From positions 868,001-932,000 of the forward strand of contig NZ_CABVIY010000002.1 in NCBI RefSeq assembly GCF_902498195.1: DNA of 64,000 nucleotides. Direction: 5' to 3'. Numbering within the stretch: the first letter of the stretch is position 1; each line of letters starts with the position of its first letter. Origin of the DNA: Pseudomonas fluorescens. GTDB lineage: Bacteria; Pseudomonadota; Gammaproteobacteria; Pseudomonadales; Pseudomonadaceae. Below are positions 28,337-38,891 of the stretch, piece after piece. Made by a program: the position numbers and the translations under genes. The notes beneath the pieces were generated by a model, which was not told where the DNA came from, searched no databases, and saw only the letters and a program-made list of their open reading frames with translations.

Positions 28337-28852
28337 TCACATCCTGCTCTGCTTGCGCCGTCGCCACTGTCGCGAAACCCACCAGCGCCAGTACATCATC
28401 ACCAGGCAATACGCCAACGCCCCCAGCACCAGGCCCGTTACCACCGAACCCAGCAAGAACGGCTGCCACAAGGTCGAGAGCTCTCCGCTGATCCATTCCC
28501 AGGTCAACGCATCCGGCAGATGTCGGGCGGGAACGTCCATCAGCCAGGCGCCAGTCTGGTAGGTGCAAAAAAACACCGCAGGCATGGTGATCGGGTTGGT
28601 CAGCCAGACCAGGCTGACGGCGATGGGCATGTTGCCGCGCACGACGATGGCGAGGACGGCAGCGACCAGCATCTGCAACGGAATCGGCAGGAATGCCGCG
28701 AACAGACCGACCGCCATCGCCCGGGCGACGGAATGGCGGTTGAGGTGCCAGAGGTTCGGGTCATGCAGCAGGGTGCCGAGAAAGCGTAAGGACTTGTGTT
28801 CCCTGATGCTGGTCGGATCTGGCATGTATCGTTTGAATAAGCGCCGGGGCAT
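28337..28852 (-). CDS. DUF2062 membrane protein
   Basis: The 171-residue protein has hydrophobic segments AVGLFAAFLPIPLQMLVAAVLA, VSLVWLTNPITMPAVFFCTY and LLGSVVTGLVLGALAYCLVM. The LPIPLQ and NPIT motifs are typical of DUF2062. ATG at 28852 gives MPRRLFKRYMPDP; upstream in-frame starts overlap the likely promoter. It is divergent from comEC. The function of the family is not established. Confidence 0.85.
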   Translation of the reverse strand: MPRRLFKRYMPDPTSIREHKSLRFLGTLLHDPNLWHLNRHSVARAMAVGLFAAFLPIPLQMLVAAVLAIVVRGNMPIAVSLVWLTNPITMPAVFFCTYQTGAWLMDVPARHLPDALTWEWISGELSTLWQPFLLGSVVTGLVLGALAYCLVMMYWRWWVSRQWRRRKQSRM

Positions 28853-28999
28853 AAGGCTTCTCGGTCGGTTAAGGCGGCAAGTATGTCTGGATTCTATGAA
28901 CCGCCCATTCAGACTTTGTGACAATTGATAACGACGGTCGTGCGGTCGAACCGCTATGCCTAGGGACGGGACACCAAGCACTGGCTCAAGGACGGGCGT

Positions 29000-31234
29000 A
29001 TGCGCACAGGGATGGTGGCGTTGGCGCTGGGTTTGCTGGCCCTGCGTTTTTTACCGGCGTTGCCGTCGGTCGGTTTGTGGATGTTGTTGCCGGTAGTGGC
29101 TTTGATGTTGCTGCCGTTCAAGACCTACCCGGTGGCGTTTTTCCTGTTCGGTTTGAGTTGGGCGTGCGTGCAGGCGCAGGGGGCGCTGGATGATCGCTTG
29201 CCGGCGAACCTGGATGGCGAAACACGCTGGATCGAAGGGCGAGTGGTGGGATTGCCGCAGCACAGCGAGGCCGTGGTGCGTTTCGAATTGGCGGACGCCG
29301 AATCACGACACGGGAAAGTTCCAAGGCTCTTGCGCCTGGCCTGGTATGACGGACCCCCCGTAAACAGCGGTGAGCGCTGGCGGCTGGCGGTCAAGTTGAA
29401 GCGTCCCGCCGGGTTGCTCAATCCCCACGCCTTCGATTACGACGCCTGGCTCCTGGCGCGGCATATCGGCGCGACCGGGACCGTCAAGGACGGCGAGCGA
29501 CTTGCCGATACACGATGGGCCTGGCGTGACGCGATTCGCCAGCAATTGCAGGCCGTTGACGCTCAGGGACGAACGGGCGCACTGGCGGCGCTGGTGCTGG
29601 GCGATGGCGCCGGGCTCAGCCGCGAGGACTGGCAGGTATTACAGGACACCGGCACCGTGCATCTGTTGGTGATTTCCGGGCAACACATCGGGTTGCTGGC
29701 GGGGCTGGTGTATGGACTCATTGCCGGGCTCGCTCGTTATGGTCTGTGGCCAGGCCGCCTGCCGTGGCTGCCCTGGGCTTGCGGCCTCGCATTCGCTACC
29801 GCCCTGGGTTATGGGTTGTTGGCCGGTTTCGAAGTGCCGGTGCGCCGCGCCTGTTTCATGATCGGCCTGGTGCTGATCTGGCGCTTGCGATTTCGCCACC
29901 TTGGCGCCTGGTGGCCGCTGTTGCTGGCGCTCAACGGCGTTCTCTTGCTGGACCCGCTGGCCAGTCTGCAACCGGGGTTCTGGCTGTCCTTCGGAGCCGT
30001 GGCGGTGCTGGTCTTCACCTTCAGCGGGCGCCTGGGTGCGTGGCGATGGTGGCAAACCTGGACCCGCGCCCAGTGGCTGATCGCTATCGGCCTGGCGCCG
30101 ATATTGCTGGTGCTGGGGTTGCCGATCAGTCTCAGCGGCCCGCTGGTCAATCTGCTGGCGGTGCCCTGGATCAGCCTGCTGGTGCTGCCGCCGGCATTGC
30201 TTGGGACTTTGCTGCTGCCAGTGCCTTATGCGGGGGAGGGCCTGTTGTGGCTGGCCGGCGGGTTGATCGACTGGCTGTTCAGGGGGCTGGCGCTGATAGC
30301 CGGGCAGGTTCCGGCGTGGATACCCGCGGCAGTCCCCTGGTGGGTATGGATCGTGGCGGCATTCGGCGCGCTCCTGCTGTTGCTGCCGCAAGGCATGCCG
30401 CTGCGGCCGCTGGGCTGGCCTTTGCTGCTGTTGCTGGTTTTTCCGCCCCGACCGAGCGTGCCTGTGGGCATGGCCGACATCTGGCAGCTGGATGTCGGTC
30501 AGGGGCTGGCCGTGCTTGTGCGCACCCGCCATCACGCGTTGCTGTATGACGCCGGGTCGCGCTTCGCAGATAACGACCTCGGCGAGCGCGTGGTGCTGCC
30601 GACCTTGCGCAAGCTGGGCGTGGGCGGGCTCGACCTGATGCTGATCAGCCACGCCCACGCCGATCACGCCGGCGGGGCGCGGGCGGTTGCCAAGGGGTTG
30701 CCGGTGGCGCGCGTGGTCAGTGGCGAACCCGAGGCATTACCGCCGTCGCTGCAAGCCGGCGACTGCGAGAGCGGTCGGCAATGGACCTGGGACGGTGTGA
30801 ATTTCCAGCTTTGGCAATGGGCGGATGCCCGCGAAAGCAACCCGAAATCCTGCGTGCTGCAGATCGAAGCCAATGGCGAGCGGCTGCTGCTGACCGGCGA
30901 TATAGATGCGGCGGCGGAGAAAGCCCTGCTTGACGGCCCGTTGGCCGTGAACACCGATTGGTTGCAGGCGCCACACCATGGCAGCCGCAGTTCGTCTTCG
31001 ATGGCGTTGCTCAACGCCTTGCAGCCCAAGGCGGTGTTGATCTCCCGTGGCCAGGGCAATTCGTTCGGTCACCCTCATCCGACAGTCCTGGCACGTTATC
31101 GAAAACACGGCATGGCCATTCACGACAGTGCGCAACAGGGTGCCATTCATCTGCAACTGGGGCGTTTCCAATCGGCATGGTCGATGCGTCAGGAACGGCG
31201 TTTCTGGCGTGATTCGCCCCCTTCGGATAAATAA
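29000..31234 (+). CDS. DNA internalization-related competence protein ComEC/Rec2
   Basis: The 744-residue protein has N-terminal membrane segments, a short DUF4131-type soluble domain, the Competence domain (LLVISGQHIGLLAGLVYGL) and a C-terminal metallo-beta-lactamase-like domain with SHAHADHAGG and APHHGS. It forms the inner-membrane channel for uptake of single-stranded DNA. AAGGA is seven bases before the ATG. All domains look complete, so the gene appears functional. Confidence 0.94.
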   Translation: MRTGMVALALGLLALRFLPALPSVGLWMLLPVVALMLLPFKTYPVAFFLFGLSWACVQAQGALDDRLPANLDGETRWIEGRVVGLPQHSEAVVRFELADAESRHGKVPRLLRLAWYDGPPVNSGERWRLAVKLKRPAGLLNPHAFDYDAWLLARHIGATGTVKDGERLADTRWAWRDAIRQQLQAVDAQGRTGALAALVLGDGAGLSREDWQVLQDTGTVHLLVISGQHIGLLAGLVYGLIAGLARYGLWPGRLPWLPWACGLAFATALGYGLLAGFEVPVRRACFMIGLVLIWRLRFRHLGAWWPLLLALNGVLLLDPLASLQPGFWLSFGAVAVLVFTFSGRLGAWRWWQTWTRAQWLIAIGLAPILLVLGLPISLSGPLVNLLAVPWISLLVLPPALLGTLLLPVPYAGEGLLWLAGGLIDWLFRGLALIAGQVPAWIPAAVPWWVWIVAAFGALLLLLPQGMPLRPLGWPLLLLLVFPPRPSVPVGMADIWQLDVGQGLAVLVRTRHHALLYDAGSRFADNDLGERVVLPTLRKLGVGGLDLMLISHAHADHAGGARAVAKGLPVARVVSGEPEALPPSLQAGDCESGRQWTWDGVNFQLWQWADARESNPKSCVLQIEANGERLLLTGDIDAAAEKALLDGPLAVNTDWLQAPHHGSRSSSSMALLNALQPKAVLISRGQGNSFGHPHPTVLARYRKHGMAIHDSAQQGAIHLQLGRFQSAWSMRQERRFWRDSPPSDK

Positions 31235-31332
31235 CTGCCCGCTATTACAGCCCGACCGGATGCGACATCACGGTCTTCGGTGCGCCCACCCCCTATGTTA
31301 GAGTGGCGCACTTTTTCGAGGGGACTGTCACT

Positions 31333-31968
31333 GTGTGGGAATTGGTCAAATCCGGCGGCTGGATGATGCTGCCGATCATCCTGAGTTCCATCGCGGCAAT
31401 GGCGATCGTTGCCGAGCGTCTCTGGACCCTGCGATCCAGCCGCGTCACCCCGGAGCATCTGCTCGGGCAGGTGTGGGTGTGGATCAAGGACAAGCAACTC
31501 AATAAAGAAAAACTCAAGGAACTGCGCGCCAATTCGCCGCTGGGCGAGATCCTGGCGGCGGGCCTGGCCAACTCCAAACATGGTCGCGAGATCATGAAAG
31601 AGTGCATTGAAGAAGCCGCGGCGCGTGTCATTCACGAACTGGAACGCTACATCAACGCCCTCGGCACCATCGCCGCCATGGCGCCGTTGCTGGGTCTGCT
31701 GGGGACGGTGCTGGGCATGATCGACATTTTCAGTGCCTTCATGGGCACGGGCATGACCACCAATGCCGCGGTGTTGGCCGGCGGTATCTCCAAGGCGTTG
31801 ATCACCACGGCCGCGGGCCTGATGGTGGGTATTCCGTCGGTATTCTTCCACCGTTTCCTGCAACGCCGGATCGATGAACTGGTCGTGGGCATGGAGCAGG
31901 AAGCAATCAAATTGGTGGAAGTGGTCCAGGGTGACCGTGACGTGGACCTGGCGGGAGTCAAAGCGTGA
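31333..31968 (+). CDS. exbB: MotA/TolQ/ExbB proton channel protein
   Basis: The 211-residue inner-membrane protein has three membrane helices: LVKSGGWMMLPIILSSIAAM, the segment around GTIAAMAPLLGLLGTVLGMI and KALITTAAGLMVGIPSVFFH. With ExbD it uses the proton gradient to energise TonB-type systems. GTG at 31333 is preferred because GAGGGGA lies eight bases upstream and the protein then starts at WELVKSGG; an in-frame GTG at 31303 lacks a site. It overlaps exbD by four bases. Confidence 0.92.
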   Translation: MWELVKSGGWMMLPIILSSIAAMAIVAERLWTLRSSRVTPEHLLGQVWVWIKDKQLNKEKLKELRANSPLGEILAAGLANSKHGREIMKECIEEAAARVIHELERYINALGTIAAMAPLLGLLGTVLGMIDIFSAFMGTGMTTNAAVLAGGISKALITTAAGLMVGIPSVFFHRFLQRRIDELVVGMEQEAIKLVEVVQGDRDVDLAGVKA

Positions 31969-32393
31969 AATTCCGCCGCAAGCAACGGGAGAATGTGGAC
32001 ATCAACCTCGCGTCGCTGATCGACGTGGTGTTTATCCTGCTGCTGTTTTTCGTGGTGACCACGACCTTTACCCGGGAAACCCAGTTGCGGGTCGACCTGC
32101 CAGAGGCGGTCAGCGGTGCTCCGGCGGAGGATCAGTCCAAGCAGCTGGATATCGCCATTAGTGCCGAAGGCGTGTTCTCGGTGAATAACCAGATCCTGCC
32201 GAAAAGCGACCTGGCGACCCTGATGGACGCACTGCAGAAACAATCCAATGGCGACACCAGCCGGCCACTGTCGATCAGTGCCGACGGTAAATCCCAGCAT
32301 CAGTCGGTGATCATTGCCATGGACGCCGCCGGCAAGCTGGGTTTCAGCCACTTGCGCATGACCACAGTCGAGGCGGCGCCGCCCGCGCCCTGA
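31965..32393 (+). CDS. exbD: Biopolymer transporter ExbD/TolR family protein
   Basis: The 142-residue protein has the single N-terminal membrane helix with the proton-relay Asp ([20 protein letters not shown]) and a periplasmic domain. The GTG start overlaps exbB and its stop overlaps the lpxK start, giving tight coupling in the envelope operon. Confidence 0.94.
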   Translation: MKFRRKQRENVDINLASLIDVVFILLLFFVVTTTFTRETQLRVDLPEAVSGAPAEDQSKQLDIAISAEGVFSVNNQILPKSDLATLMDALQKQSNGDTSRPLSISADGKSQHQSVIIAMDAAGKLGFSHLRMTTVEAAPPAP

Positions 32394-33403
32394 TGGCCAT
32401 GTCCGAACGCCTGCTCGCCGCGTGGTATCGGGGTCACCCGGCCCTGAAGCTGTTACAGCCGCTGGAGTGGCTGTACCGGCGCGTGGTCAACAACAAGCGC
32501 CAGCGTTTCCTGGCGGGCGAGGGCGAGATCTATCAGCCGCCGGTGCCCTTGATTGTCGTCGGGAACATTACCGTCGGCGGCACCGGCAAGACCCCGCTGA
32601 TCCTGTGGATGATCCAGCATTGCCAGCGCAGCGGCTTGCGGGTCGGCGTGGTTAGCCGTGGCTACGGTGCCAGGCCGCCGCACTTGCCGTGGCGGGTCGA
32701 GGCTGATCAGGGCGCCGACGTTGCCGGTGACGAACCGCTGTTGATCGTCCAGCGCACGGGCGTGCCATTGATGATCGACCCGGACCGCAGCCGCGCCGTC
32801 CAGGCCTTGCTGGCGAGCGAGCCACTGGACCTGATCCTGTCCGATGACGGCATGCAGCATTACCGCCTGGCCCGTGACCTGGAGCTGGTGCTGATCGACG
32901 CCGCCCGTGGCCTGGGCAACCAGCGTTGCCTGCCGGCCGGGCCCCTGCGCGAGCCGGTCGAGCGCCTGCAAAGCGTCGACGCGGTGCTGTACAACGGCGC
33001 CGAGGCTGATCGCGACGGTGGCTTTGCTTTTCAGTTGCAACCGACCTCTCTGATCAATCTGCGCAGTGGTCAACAGCGTCCCCTCGATCACTTTCCCGCA
33101 GGCCAGGCGCTGCACGCCGTGGCCGGGATCGGCAACCCCCGGCGTTTCTTCAAGACCCTCGAAACGCTACACTGGCAGCCAGTCCCGCATGCATTCGCCG
33201 ACCACGCCGAATACAGCGTGCAGGCCTTGAATTTCACGCCGTCATTGCCATTGGTGATGACCGAAAAGGACGCGGTGAAGTGCCGTGCCTTCGCCGCCGC
33301 CGATTGGTGGTACCTGGCGGTCGATGCTGTGCCATCGCCGGCTTTCGTGGCCTGGTTCGATACACAGTTGATGCGCCTGTTGCCGGCTCGTCTGTTGCCT
33401 TAA
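32393..33403 (+). CDS. lpxK: Tetraacyldisaccharide 4'-kinase
   Basis: The 336-residue enzyme phosphorylates the 4' position of the lipid A precursor at the inner membrane. The P-loop GGTGKT is at 62-67 in [16 protein letters not shown], followed by SRGYG and the DDG motif [14 protein letters not shown] 32393 overlaps the exbD stop; ATG 32399 is also possible and would remove two residues. Confidence 0.96.
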   Translation: MAMSERLLAAWYRGHPALKLLQPLEWLYRRVVNNKRQRFLAGEGEIYQPPVPLIVVGNITVGGTGKTPLILWMIQHCQRSGLRVGVVSRGYGARPPHLPWRVEADQGADVAGDEPLLIVQRTGVPLMIDPDRSRAVQALLASEPLDLILSDDGMQHYRLARDLELVLIDAARGLGNQRCLPAGPLREPVERLQSVDAVLYNGAEADRDGGFAFQLQPTSLINLRSGQQRPLDHFPAGQALHAVAGIGNPRRFFKTLETLHWQPVPHAFADHAEYSVQALNFTPSLPLVMTEKDAVKCRAFAAADWWYLAVDAVPSPAFVAWFDTQLMRLLPARLLP

Positions 33404-33428
33404 CTCCGTTTTTATCCAGGGAATGCTC

Positions 33429-33614
33429 ATGGACACCAAATTGCTCGACATCCTCGCTTGCCCGGTCTGCAAAGGCCCGCTCAAGCTCAGCGCCGACAAG
33501 ACCGAGCTGATCAGCAAGGGCGCGGGTCTCGCCTATCCGATTCGCGACGGTATCCCGGTGATGCTCGAAACCGAAGCCCGCACCCTGACCACCGACGAGC
33601 GCCTGGATAAATGA
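33429..33614 (+). CDS. Trm112-family protein (YcaR-like)
   Basis: The 61-residue protein begins [18 protein letters not shown], with one CPxC pair; the second zinc pair of eukaryotic Trm112 is absent, as in most bacterial versions. AGGGA is six bases before this ATG, while it abuts an alternative ATG at 33423. It sits between lpxK and kdsB as in many gammaproteobacteria and overlaps kdsB by four bases. Confidence 0.93.
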   Translation: MDTKLLDILACPVCKGPLKLSADKTELISKGAGLAYPIRDGIPVMLETEARTLTTDERLDK

Positions 33615-34375
33615 CCACAGCCTTTACCGTTGTCATTCCATCGCGATACGCCTCGACCCGTTTGCCGGGCAAGCCGCTGCTGCTGATCGCCGGCAAGCCG
33701 ATGATCCAGCACGTCTGGGAACAGGCGAGCAAAAGCAGTGCCCAGCGTGTGGTGGTGGCGACCGACGATGCGCGCATCGTCGAAGCCTGCCAGGGGTTTG
33801 GCGCCGAAGTGGTGCTGACCCGTGAAGATCACAATTCCGGTACCGATCGCCTGGCGGAAGTCGCGGCGAAACTGGGCCTGGCGCCAGATGCCATCGTGGT
33901 CAACGTCCAGGGTGATGAACCCCTGATTCCGCCGAGCGTGATCGATCAGGTCGCGGCCAACCTGGCGGCTCACACCGAAGCGCGCATGGCCACCTTGGGC
34001 GAGCCGATCGAAGACGTCGAAACCCTGTTCAATCCCAACGTGGTCAAGGTCGTCAGCGACATCAACGGCCTGGCCCTGACCTTCAGTCGCGCCACGTTGC
34101 CTTGGGCACGGGATGCCTTTGCCCAGACTCGCGATCAGCTTCCGCAAGGTGTGCCGTACCGTCGTCACATCGGCATTTACGCCTATCGCGCCGGCTTCCT
34201 GCACGACTTCGTCAGCTGGGGCCCGTGCTGGCTGGAAAACACCGAGTGCCTGGAGCAACTGCGGGCACTGTGGCACGGCGTACGGATTCACGTCGCCGAC
34301 GCACTGATCGCGCCACCACCTGGCGTTGATACCGTTGAAGACCTAGAGCGCGTTCGTCGCCTGCTGGAGGCCTGA
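33611..34375 (+). CDS. kdsB: 3-deoxy-manno-octulosonate cytidylyltransferase
   Basis: The 254-residue enzyme activates Kdo as CMP-Kdo for lipopolysaccharide core synthesis. The nucleotide-binding motif [15 protein letters not shown] and [11 protein letters not shown] are intact, and KVVSD and RHIGIYAYR follow. It is linked by short overlaps to trm112 upstream and the phosphatase downstream. Confidence 0.97.
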   Translation: MTTAFTVVIPSRYASTRLPGKPLLLIAGKPMIQHVWEQASKSSAQRVVVATDDARIVEACQGFGAEVVLTREDHNSGTDRLAEVAAKLGLAPDAIVVNVQGDEPLIPPSVIDQVAANLAAHTEARMATLGEPIEDVETLFNPNVVKVVSDINGLALTFSRATLPWARDAFAQTRDQLPQGVPYRRHIGIYAYRAGFLHDFVSWGPCWLENTECLEQLRALWHGVRIHVADALIAPPPGVDTVEDLERVRRLLEA

Positions 34376-34839
34376 TGCGGGTTCTGTTTGTCTGCCTGGG
34401 CAACATCTGCCGGTCACCCACCGCCGAAGGCGTGTTGCGGCATAAATTGCGCGAAGCGGGGCTGGCCGATCAAGTCGAAGTCGCTTCCGCCGGCACCGGC
34501 GACTGGCACGTCGGCAAGGCGCCGGACAAGCGTAGCCAGGCCGCGGCCAGGCTGCGCGGCTACGACCTGTCCGCCCAGCGCGCCCAGCAAGTGACCCGCG
34601 CCGATTTCGCCACCTACGACCTGATCCTGGCGATGGACAACAGCAACCTGCGCAACCTCAAGGCCTTGCAGCCGGCCAAGGGTAAAGCCGAGCTGGACCT
34701 GTTCCTGCGTCGTTATCAGTCCGAACTCGATGAAGTGCCGGACCCGTATTACGACGGCGAGCAGGGTTTCGAACAGGTGCTGGACCTGATCGAGCGTGCC
34801 AGCGATTTGCTGGTGGTCGAACTGAAGGGACGGTTATGA
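34375..34839 (+). CDS. Low-molecular-weight protein-tyrosine phosphatase
   Basis: The 154-residue protein begins [20 protein letters not shown], carrying the CX5R phosphate loop (CLGNICRS), and has the general-acid Asp in DEVPDPYYDG. Its target in pseudomonads is not settled. It overlaps both kdsB and murB starts. Confidence 0.94.
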   Translation: MRVLFVCLGNICRSPTAEGVLRHKLREAGLADQVEVASAGTGDWHVGKAPDKRSQAAARLRGYDLSAQRAQQVTRADFATYDLILAMDNSNLRNLKALQPAKGKAELDLFLRRYQSELDEVPDPYYDGEQGFEQVLDLIERASDLLVVELKGRL

Positions 34840-35855
34840 GTTTGCAGGTGCGATCACAGGTTTCCCTCAAGCCGTACAACAGTTTTGGCGTAGACGTTCA
34901 GGCCCGCCTGTTTGCCGAAGCCCACAGCGATGCCGATGTGCGAGAGGCCCTGGCCTATGTGCAAGCGCATGATGTGCCGCTGCTGGTGATTGGCGGTGGC
35001 AGCAATCTGCTGCTGACGGCCGACATCCAGGCACTGGTGTTGCGCATGGCCACGCGCGGGGTTCGCGTGGTGAGTGACGACGGCAGACAAGTGGTGATCG
35101 AGGCCGAGGCGGGCGAGCCGTGGCACCCGTTCGTGCAGCACACCCTGGCGCAGGGGTTGTCGGGCCTGGAAAACCTCAGCCTGATTCCCGGCACCGTTGG
35201 CGCGGCACCGATGCAGAACATCGGCGCCTACGGGGTCGAGATCAAGGACGTGTTCGCCGGCCTGACCGCCCTCGATCGCCAGACGGGCGAACTGCGCGAC
35301 TTCACCCTGGAAGAATGCAACTTCGCCTACCGCGACAGCCTGTTCAAGCAGGAACCGGGGCGCTGGTTGATCCTGCGCGTGCGCTTCACCCTCGACCGCA
35401 CCGCGCACCTGCACCTGGAATACGGCCCGGTGCGGCAACGTTTGACCGAGCAAGGCATCGAGCATCCGACGGCCAGCGATGTCAGCCAGGCCATTTGCAG
35501 CATCCGCAACGAAAAGCTCCCGGACCCGGCGGTGCTCGGTAACGCCGGCAGTTTCTTCAAGAACCCTCTGGTTTCGGCGGCGCTGGTGGCACAGCTCAAG
35601 GTGCAACACCCGGATCTTGTGGCCTACGCGCAACCCGACGGGCAGATGAAGCTGGCCGCCGGCTGGCTGATCGAGCGGGCCGGGTGGAAGGGATTCCGCG
35701 AAGCCGATGCCGGCGTGCATAAGCTGCAGGCGCTGGTGCTGGTGAACTATGGGGAGGCCACCGGCCTGCAATTGCTGGATCTGGCGCAGCGCATTCAGAA
35801 AGATATTTCAGAGCGTTTCCAGGTTGAGTTGGAAATGGAGCCGAACCGGTATTGA
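34836..35855 (+). CDS. murB: UDP-N-acetylenolpyruvoylglucosamine reductase
   Basis: The 339-residue FAD enzyme forms UDP-MurNAc for peptidoglycan. NSFGVDVQA, the FAD loop IGGGSNLLLT, SLIPGTVGAAPMQNIGAYG, the catalytic Ser in NAGSFFKNP and Glu near the C terminus are all visible; this is the type I MurB. It is the last gene of the exbB-murB run and is followed by a terminator. Confidence 0.97.
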   Translation: MSLQVRSQVSLKPYNSFGVDVQARLFAEAHSDADVREALAYVQAHDVPLLVIGGGSNLLLTADIQALVLRMATRGVRVVSDDGRQVVIEAEAGEPWHPFVQHTLAQGLSGLENLSLIPGTVGAAPMQNIGAYGVEIKDVFAGLTALDRQTGELRDFTLEECNFAYRDSLFKQEPGRWLILRVRFTLDRTAHLHLEYGPVRQRLTEQGIEHPTASDVSQAICSIRNEKLPDPAVLGNAGSFFKNPLVSAALVAQLKVQHPDLVAYAQPDGQMKLAAGWLIERAGWKGFREADAGVHKLQALVLVNYGEATGLQLLDLAQRIQKDISERFQVELEMEPNRY

Positions 35856-35878
35856 GCTAAGCTTTCAAGGTTCAATCC

Positions 35879-35917
35879 AAAGCCCTGCACTGATCAAAAG
35901 TGCAGGGCTTTTTTGTT
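35879..35917 (+). terminator. Terminator after murB
   Basis: AAGCCCTGCACT pairs with AGTGCAGGGCTT over a short A-rich loop, followed by TTTTTG. The remaining gap to 36102 shows no clear promoter boxes. Confidence 0.9.
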
Positions 35918-36102
35918 AATGCTGCGTTAACTTAGCGAGCTAACGATGCAATGCATTTCTTTCACCAAAGGCCCGGTGCAGACGTTCCCGTCGGCATAAG
36001 AGAGCCCCCATTAGCCTGAGCCGATCTGCGTGATGCCAACCGCTGATGTTCCGGCGGCAGATTGCTCGACCCCATAACCTTTACAACTATGCGGGCGTGC
36101 CC

Positions 36103-36573
36103 ATGATTACCCTGAAGCTCAATGGTCAAGACCATCAACTCGATGTCACCGAGGACATGCCGCTACTCTGGGCAATCCGCGACGTGGCCGGTTACAACGG
36201 CACCAAATTCGGCTGCGGCATGGGCCTGTGTGGTGCCTGCACCATTCATATCGAAGGCGCTCCGGCGCGCAGCTGCATCACGCCGATCGGCTCGGTGGTC
36301 GGGCAAAACGTCACGACCATCGATAACCTGAACGCCGACCCGGTTGGCAAAGTCGTGCAGCAAGCCTGGCTCGATACGGCCGTGGCGCAATGCGGTTTCT
36401 GCCAGGGCGGGCAAATCATGTCCGCCACCGCGCTGCTCAAGACCCACCCGAACCCGAGCGACGAACAGATCGAAGAGGCGATGGTCGGCAACATCTGCCG
36501 CTGCGGTACCTACAACCGCATCAAGACCGCCATCCGCCAGGCATCCACTCACCTGAAGGAGGCCAAGGCATGA
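36103..36573 (+). CDS. (2Fe-2S)-binding subunit of a molybdenum hydroxylase (IorA-type)
   Basis: The 156-residue small subunit carries two [2Fe-2S] clusters: a plant-type site with Cys38, Cys43, Cys46 and Cys58, and a helical-domain site with Cys97, Cys100, Cys132 and Cys134. It transfers electrons from the Mo subunit. ATG at 36103 gives the family start MITLKLNGQ; the ribosome binding site is weak. It overlaps the Mo subunit by four bases (ATGA). No FAD subunit is present, as in isoquinoline 1-oxidoreductase and periplasmic aldehyde oxidases. Confidence 0.94.
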   Translation: MITLKLNGQDHQLDVTEDMPLLWAIRDVAGYNGTKFGCGMGLCGACTIHIEGAPARSCITPIGSVVGQNVTTIDNLNADPVGKVVQQAWLDTAVAQCGFCQGGQIMSATALLKTHPNPSDEQIEEAMVGNICRCGTYNRIKTAIRQASTHLKEAKA

Positions 36574-38891
36574 GCCGTTTACCGAATGATTTCGCCCTGA
36601 GCAATCTCAGTCGGCGTGGTTTCCTCAAGGGCGTAGGGGCCACCGGTGCGTTGGTGGTTGCCGCGAGTTGGGGCTGGCAGGACGTGTTTGCCGAAGGGGA
36701 AGAGAAACTGTTCGGCGCCGACGGCATGCCCAATAAATGGGTCGACGATCCCAAGGTGTACGTCAGCATCGCCGCCGATGGCACGGTGACCGTGGTCTGT
36801 AACCGTTCGGAAATGGGCCAGGGCGTACGCACCAGCCTGACCATGGTCGTGGCCGACGAACTGGAAGCCGACTGGGCGCGGGTCAAAGTGCGGCAGGCGC
36901 CGGGTGATGAAGTGCGCTTCGGTAACCAGGACACTGACGGTTCACGCAGCATGCGCCATTGGTACGAGCCGATGCGCCGTTGCGGTGCCGCCGCACGAAC
37001 CATGCTGGAACAGGCCGCGGCCGACCAGTGGAAGGTGCCGGTGGGTGAATGCCATGCGCAACTGCACAAGGTCATCCATAAGCCCACCGGTCGCGAACTG
37101 GACTATGGCGCCCTGGCCGCCGCTGCGGGCGCCCTGGCCGTACCGGCGCGTGACAGCCTGAAGCTCAAGCAACCATCGGAATTCCGCTACATCGGCAAGG
37201 AAGGCACCAAGGCCATCGACGGTGACGACATCGTCAACGGTCGCGCGGTGTATGGCGCCGACGTGCATTTCGACGGCATGCTGTTCGCGACTATCGCCCG
37301 GCCTGCGGTATATGGCGGCAAGGTCAAGAGTTTCGATGCCACGGCGGCGATGAAAGTCCCCGGCGTGGTCAAGGTCCTGCAGATCGAGAGCCGTCCGCTG
37401 CCGTCGGAGTTTCAGCCACTGGGCGGCATAGCGGTGGTGGCGAACAATACCTGGGCGGCGATCAAAGGTCGCGAGGCGCTTAAAATCGAATGGGATGACG
37501 GTCCCAATGCCAGTTACGACTCGATCGCTTATCGCAAGGAACTGGAAGCGTCTTCCCTGAAACCCGGCAAAGTGGTGCGCAATAGCGGCAACATCGACGA
37601 CGCGATGAAAAGCGCCGACAGCACCCTGGAAGCGTCCTATTACCTGCCGCATCTGTCGCAGTCGCCGATGGAGCCGATGGTCGGTATTGCCCGTTACAAG
37701 GATGGAGTGTGCGAAGCCTGGGGGCCTAGCCAGGCGCCGCAGGTCACCCGCGAGCGGATCGGCGAACGCCTGGGGCTGCCATTCGACAGCGTCACCTTCA
37801 ATGTCACCCTGCTGGGCGGCGGTTTCGGTCGCAAGTCCAAGCCGGATTTCATCATTGAAGCTGCCATCCTGGCCAAGGAATTCCCCGGCAAGGCCGTGCG
37901 GGTGCAGTGGACCCGCGAAGACGACATTCATTGTTCCTATTTCCACACCGTGTCGGTGGAGCACCTCAAAGCCAGCCTGAACAAGGATGGCCTGCCGTCC
38001 GGCTGGCTGCACCGTACGGTAGCACCGAGCATCACCGCATTGTTTGCGCCCGGCATGAACCATGAGGCGGCTTTCGAGTTGGGCATGGGCTTCACCAACA
38101 TGGCCTACGCAATCCCCAATGTGCGCCTGGAAAACCCCGAGGCGACCGTGCACACCCGGGTCGGCTGGTATCGCTCGGTGTCGAACATCCCTCACGGTTT
38201 TGCGATTCAAAGCTTTATCGATGAATTGGCGCACAAGGCCAAGGAAGATCCGCTCAAGTACCAGATCAAACTGCTCGGCCCGGACCGCAAGATCGATCCG
38301 CGCACCTTGAGCGAAGAGTGGAACTACGGCGAATCGCCCGAGCGTTATCCAATTGATACCGCACGCTTGCGTACGGTGCTGGAAACCGCTGCCAAAGCCG
38401 CCGGTTGGGGACGTGAGTTGCCGAAGGGCCGAGGCCTGGGCCTGGCGGTGCACTACAGTTTCGTGACCTACGTGGCGGCGGTGATCGAGGTCGAAGTCAA
38501 AGAGGATGGCACCTTGATTGTGCATAAGGCTGACATCGCCGTGGATTGCGGGCCGCAGATCAACCCCGAGCGCATTCGCGCGCAGTTCGAGGGCGCTTGT
38601 GTGATGGGCCTGGGCAACGCGGTGCTGGGCGAGATCAGTTTCAAGGACGGCAAGGTCCAGCAGGACAACTTCCACATGTACGAAGTGGCGCGCATGTCCC
38701 TGGCGCCGAAGGAAGTCGCGGTGCATCTGGTCACGCCACCGGGCACGGTGCCGTTGGGCGGTGTCGGTGAGCCGGGCGTGCCTCCGATTGCTCCGGCGCT
38801 GTGCAACGCGATTTTCGCCGCCACCGGTAAACGCATCCGCGACCTGCCGGTTCGCTACCAGTTGCAGGGCTGGCAGAAGGCCGGGGCCTGA
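36570..38891 (+). CDS. Tat-exported molybdopterin-binding subunit of a xanthine-oxidase-family enzyme (IorB-type)
   Basis: The 773-residue large subunit has a near-perfect twin-arginine signal (LSRRGFLKG, Arg15-Arg16, then [11 protein letters not shown]), so the complex is expected in the periplasm with the Fe-S subunit carried along. Molybdopterin-binding signatures are present: [23 protein letters not shown] and the C-terminal [15 protein letters not shown], with the catalytic Glu in VGEPG. The substrate (aldehyde or N-heterocycle) cannot be told. Maturation proteins XdhC and MocA-like follow in the same operon. Confidence 0.94.
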   Translation: MSRLPNDFALSNLSRRGFLKGVGATGALVVAASWGWQDVFAEGEEKLFGADGMPNKWVDDPKVYVSIAADGTVTVVCNRSEMGQGVRTSLTMVVADELEADWARVKVRQAPGDEVRFGNQDTDGSRSMRHWYEPMRRCGAAARTMLEQAAADQWKVPVGECHAQLHKVIHKPTGRELDYGALAAAAGALAVPARDSLKLKQPSEFRYIGKEGTKAIDGDDIVNGRAVYGADVHFDGMLFATIARPAVYGGKVKSFDATAAMKVPGVVKVLQIESRPLPSEFQPLGGIAVVANNTWAAIKGREALKIEWDDGPNASYDSIAYRKELEASSLKPGKVVRNSGNIDDAMKSADSTLEASYYLPHLSQSPMEPMVGIARYKDGVCEAWGPSQAPQVTRERIGERLGLPFDSVTFNVTLLGGGFGRKSKPDFIIEAAILAKEFPGKAVRVQWTREDDIHCSYFHTVSVEHLKASLNKDGLPSGWLHRTVAPSITALFAPGMNHEAAFELGMGFTNMAYAIPNVRLENPEATVHTRVGWYRSVSNIPHGFAIQSFIDELAHKAKEDPLKYQIKLLGPDRKIDPRTLSEEWNYGESPERYPIDTARLRTVLETAAKAAGWGRELPKGRGLGLAVHYSFVTYVAAVIEVEVKEDGTLIVHKADIAVDCGPQINPERIRAQFEGACVMGLGNAVLGEISFKDGKVQQDNFHMYEVARMSLAPKEVAVHLVTPPGTVPLGGVGEPGVPPIAPALCNAIFAATGKRIRDLPVRYQLQGWQKAGA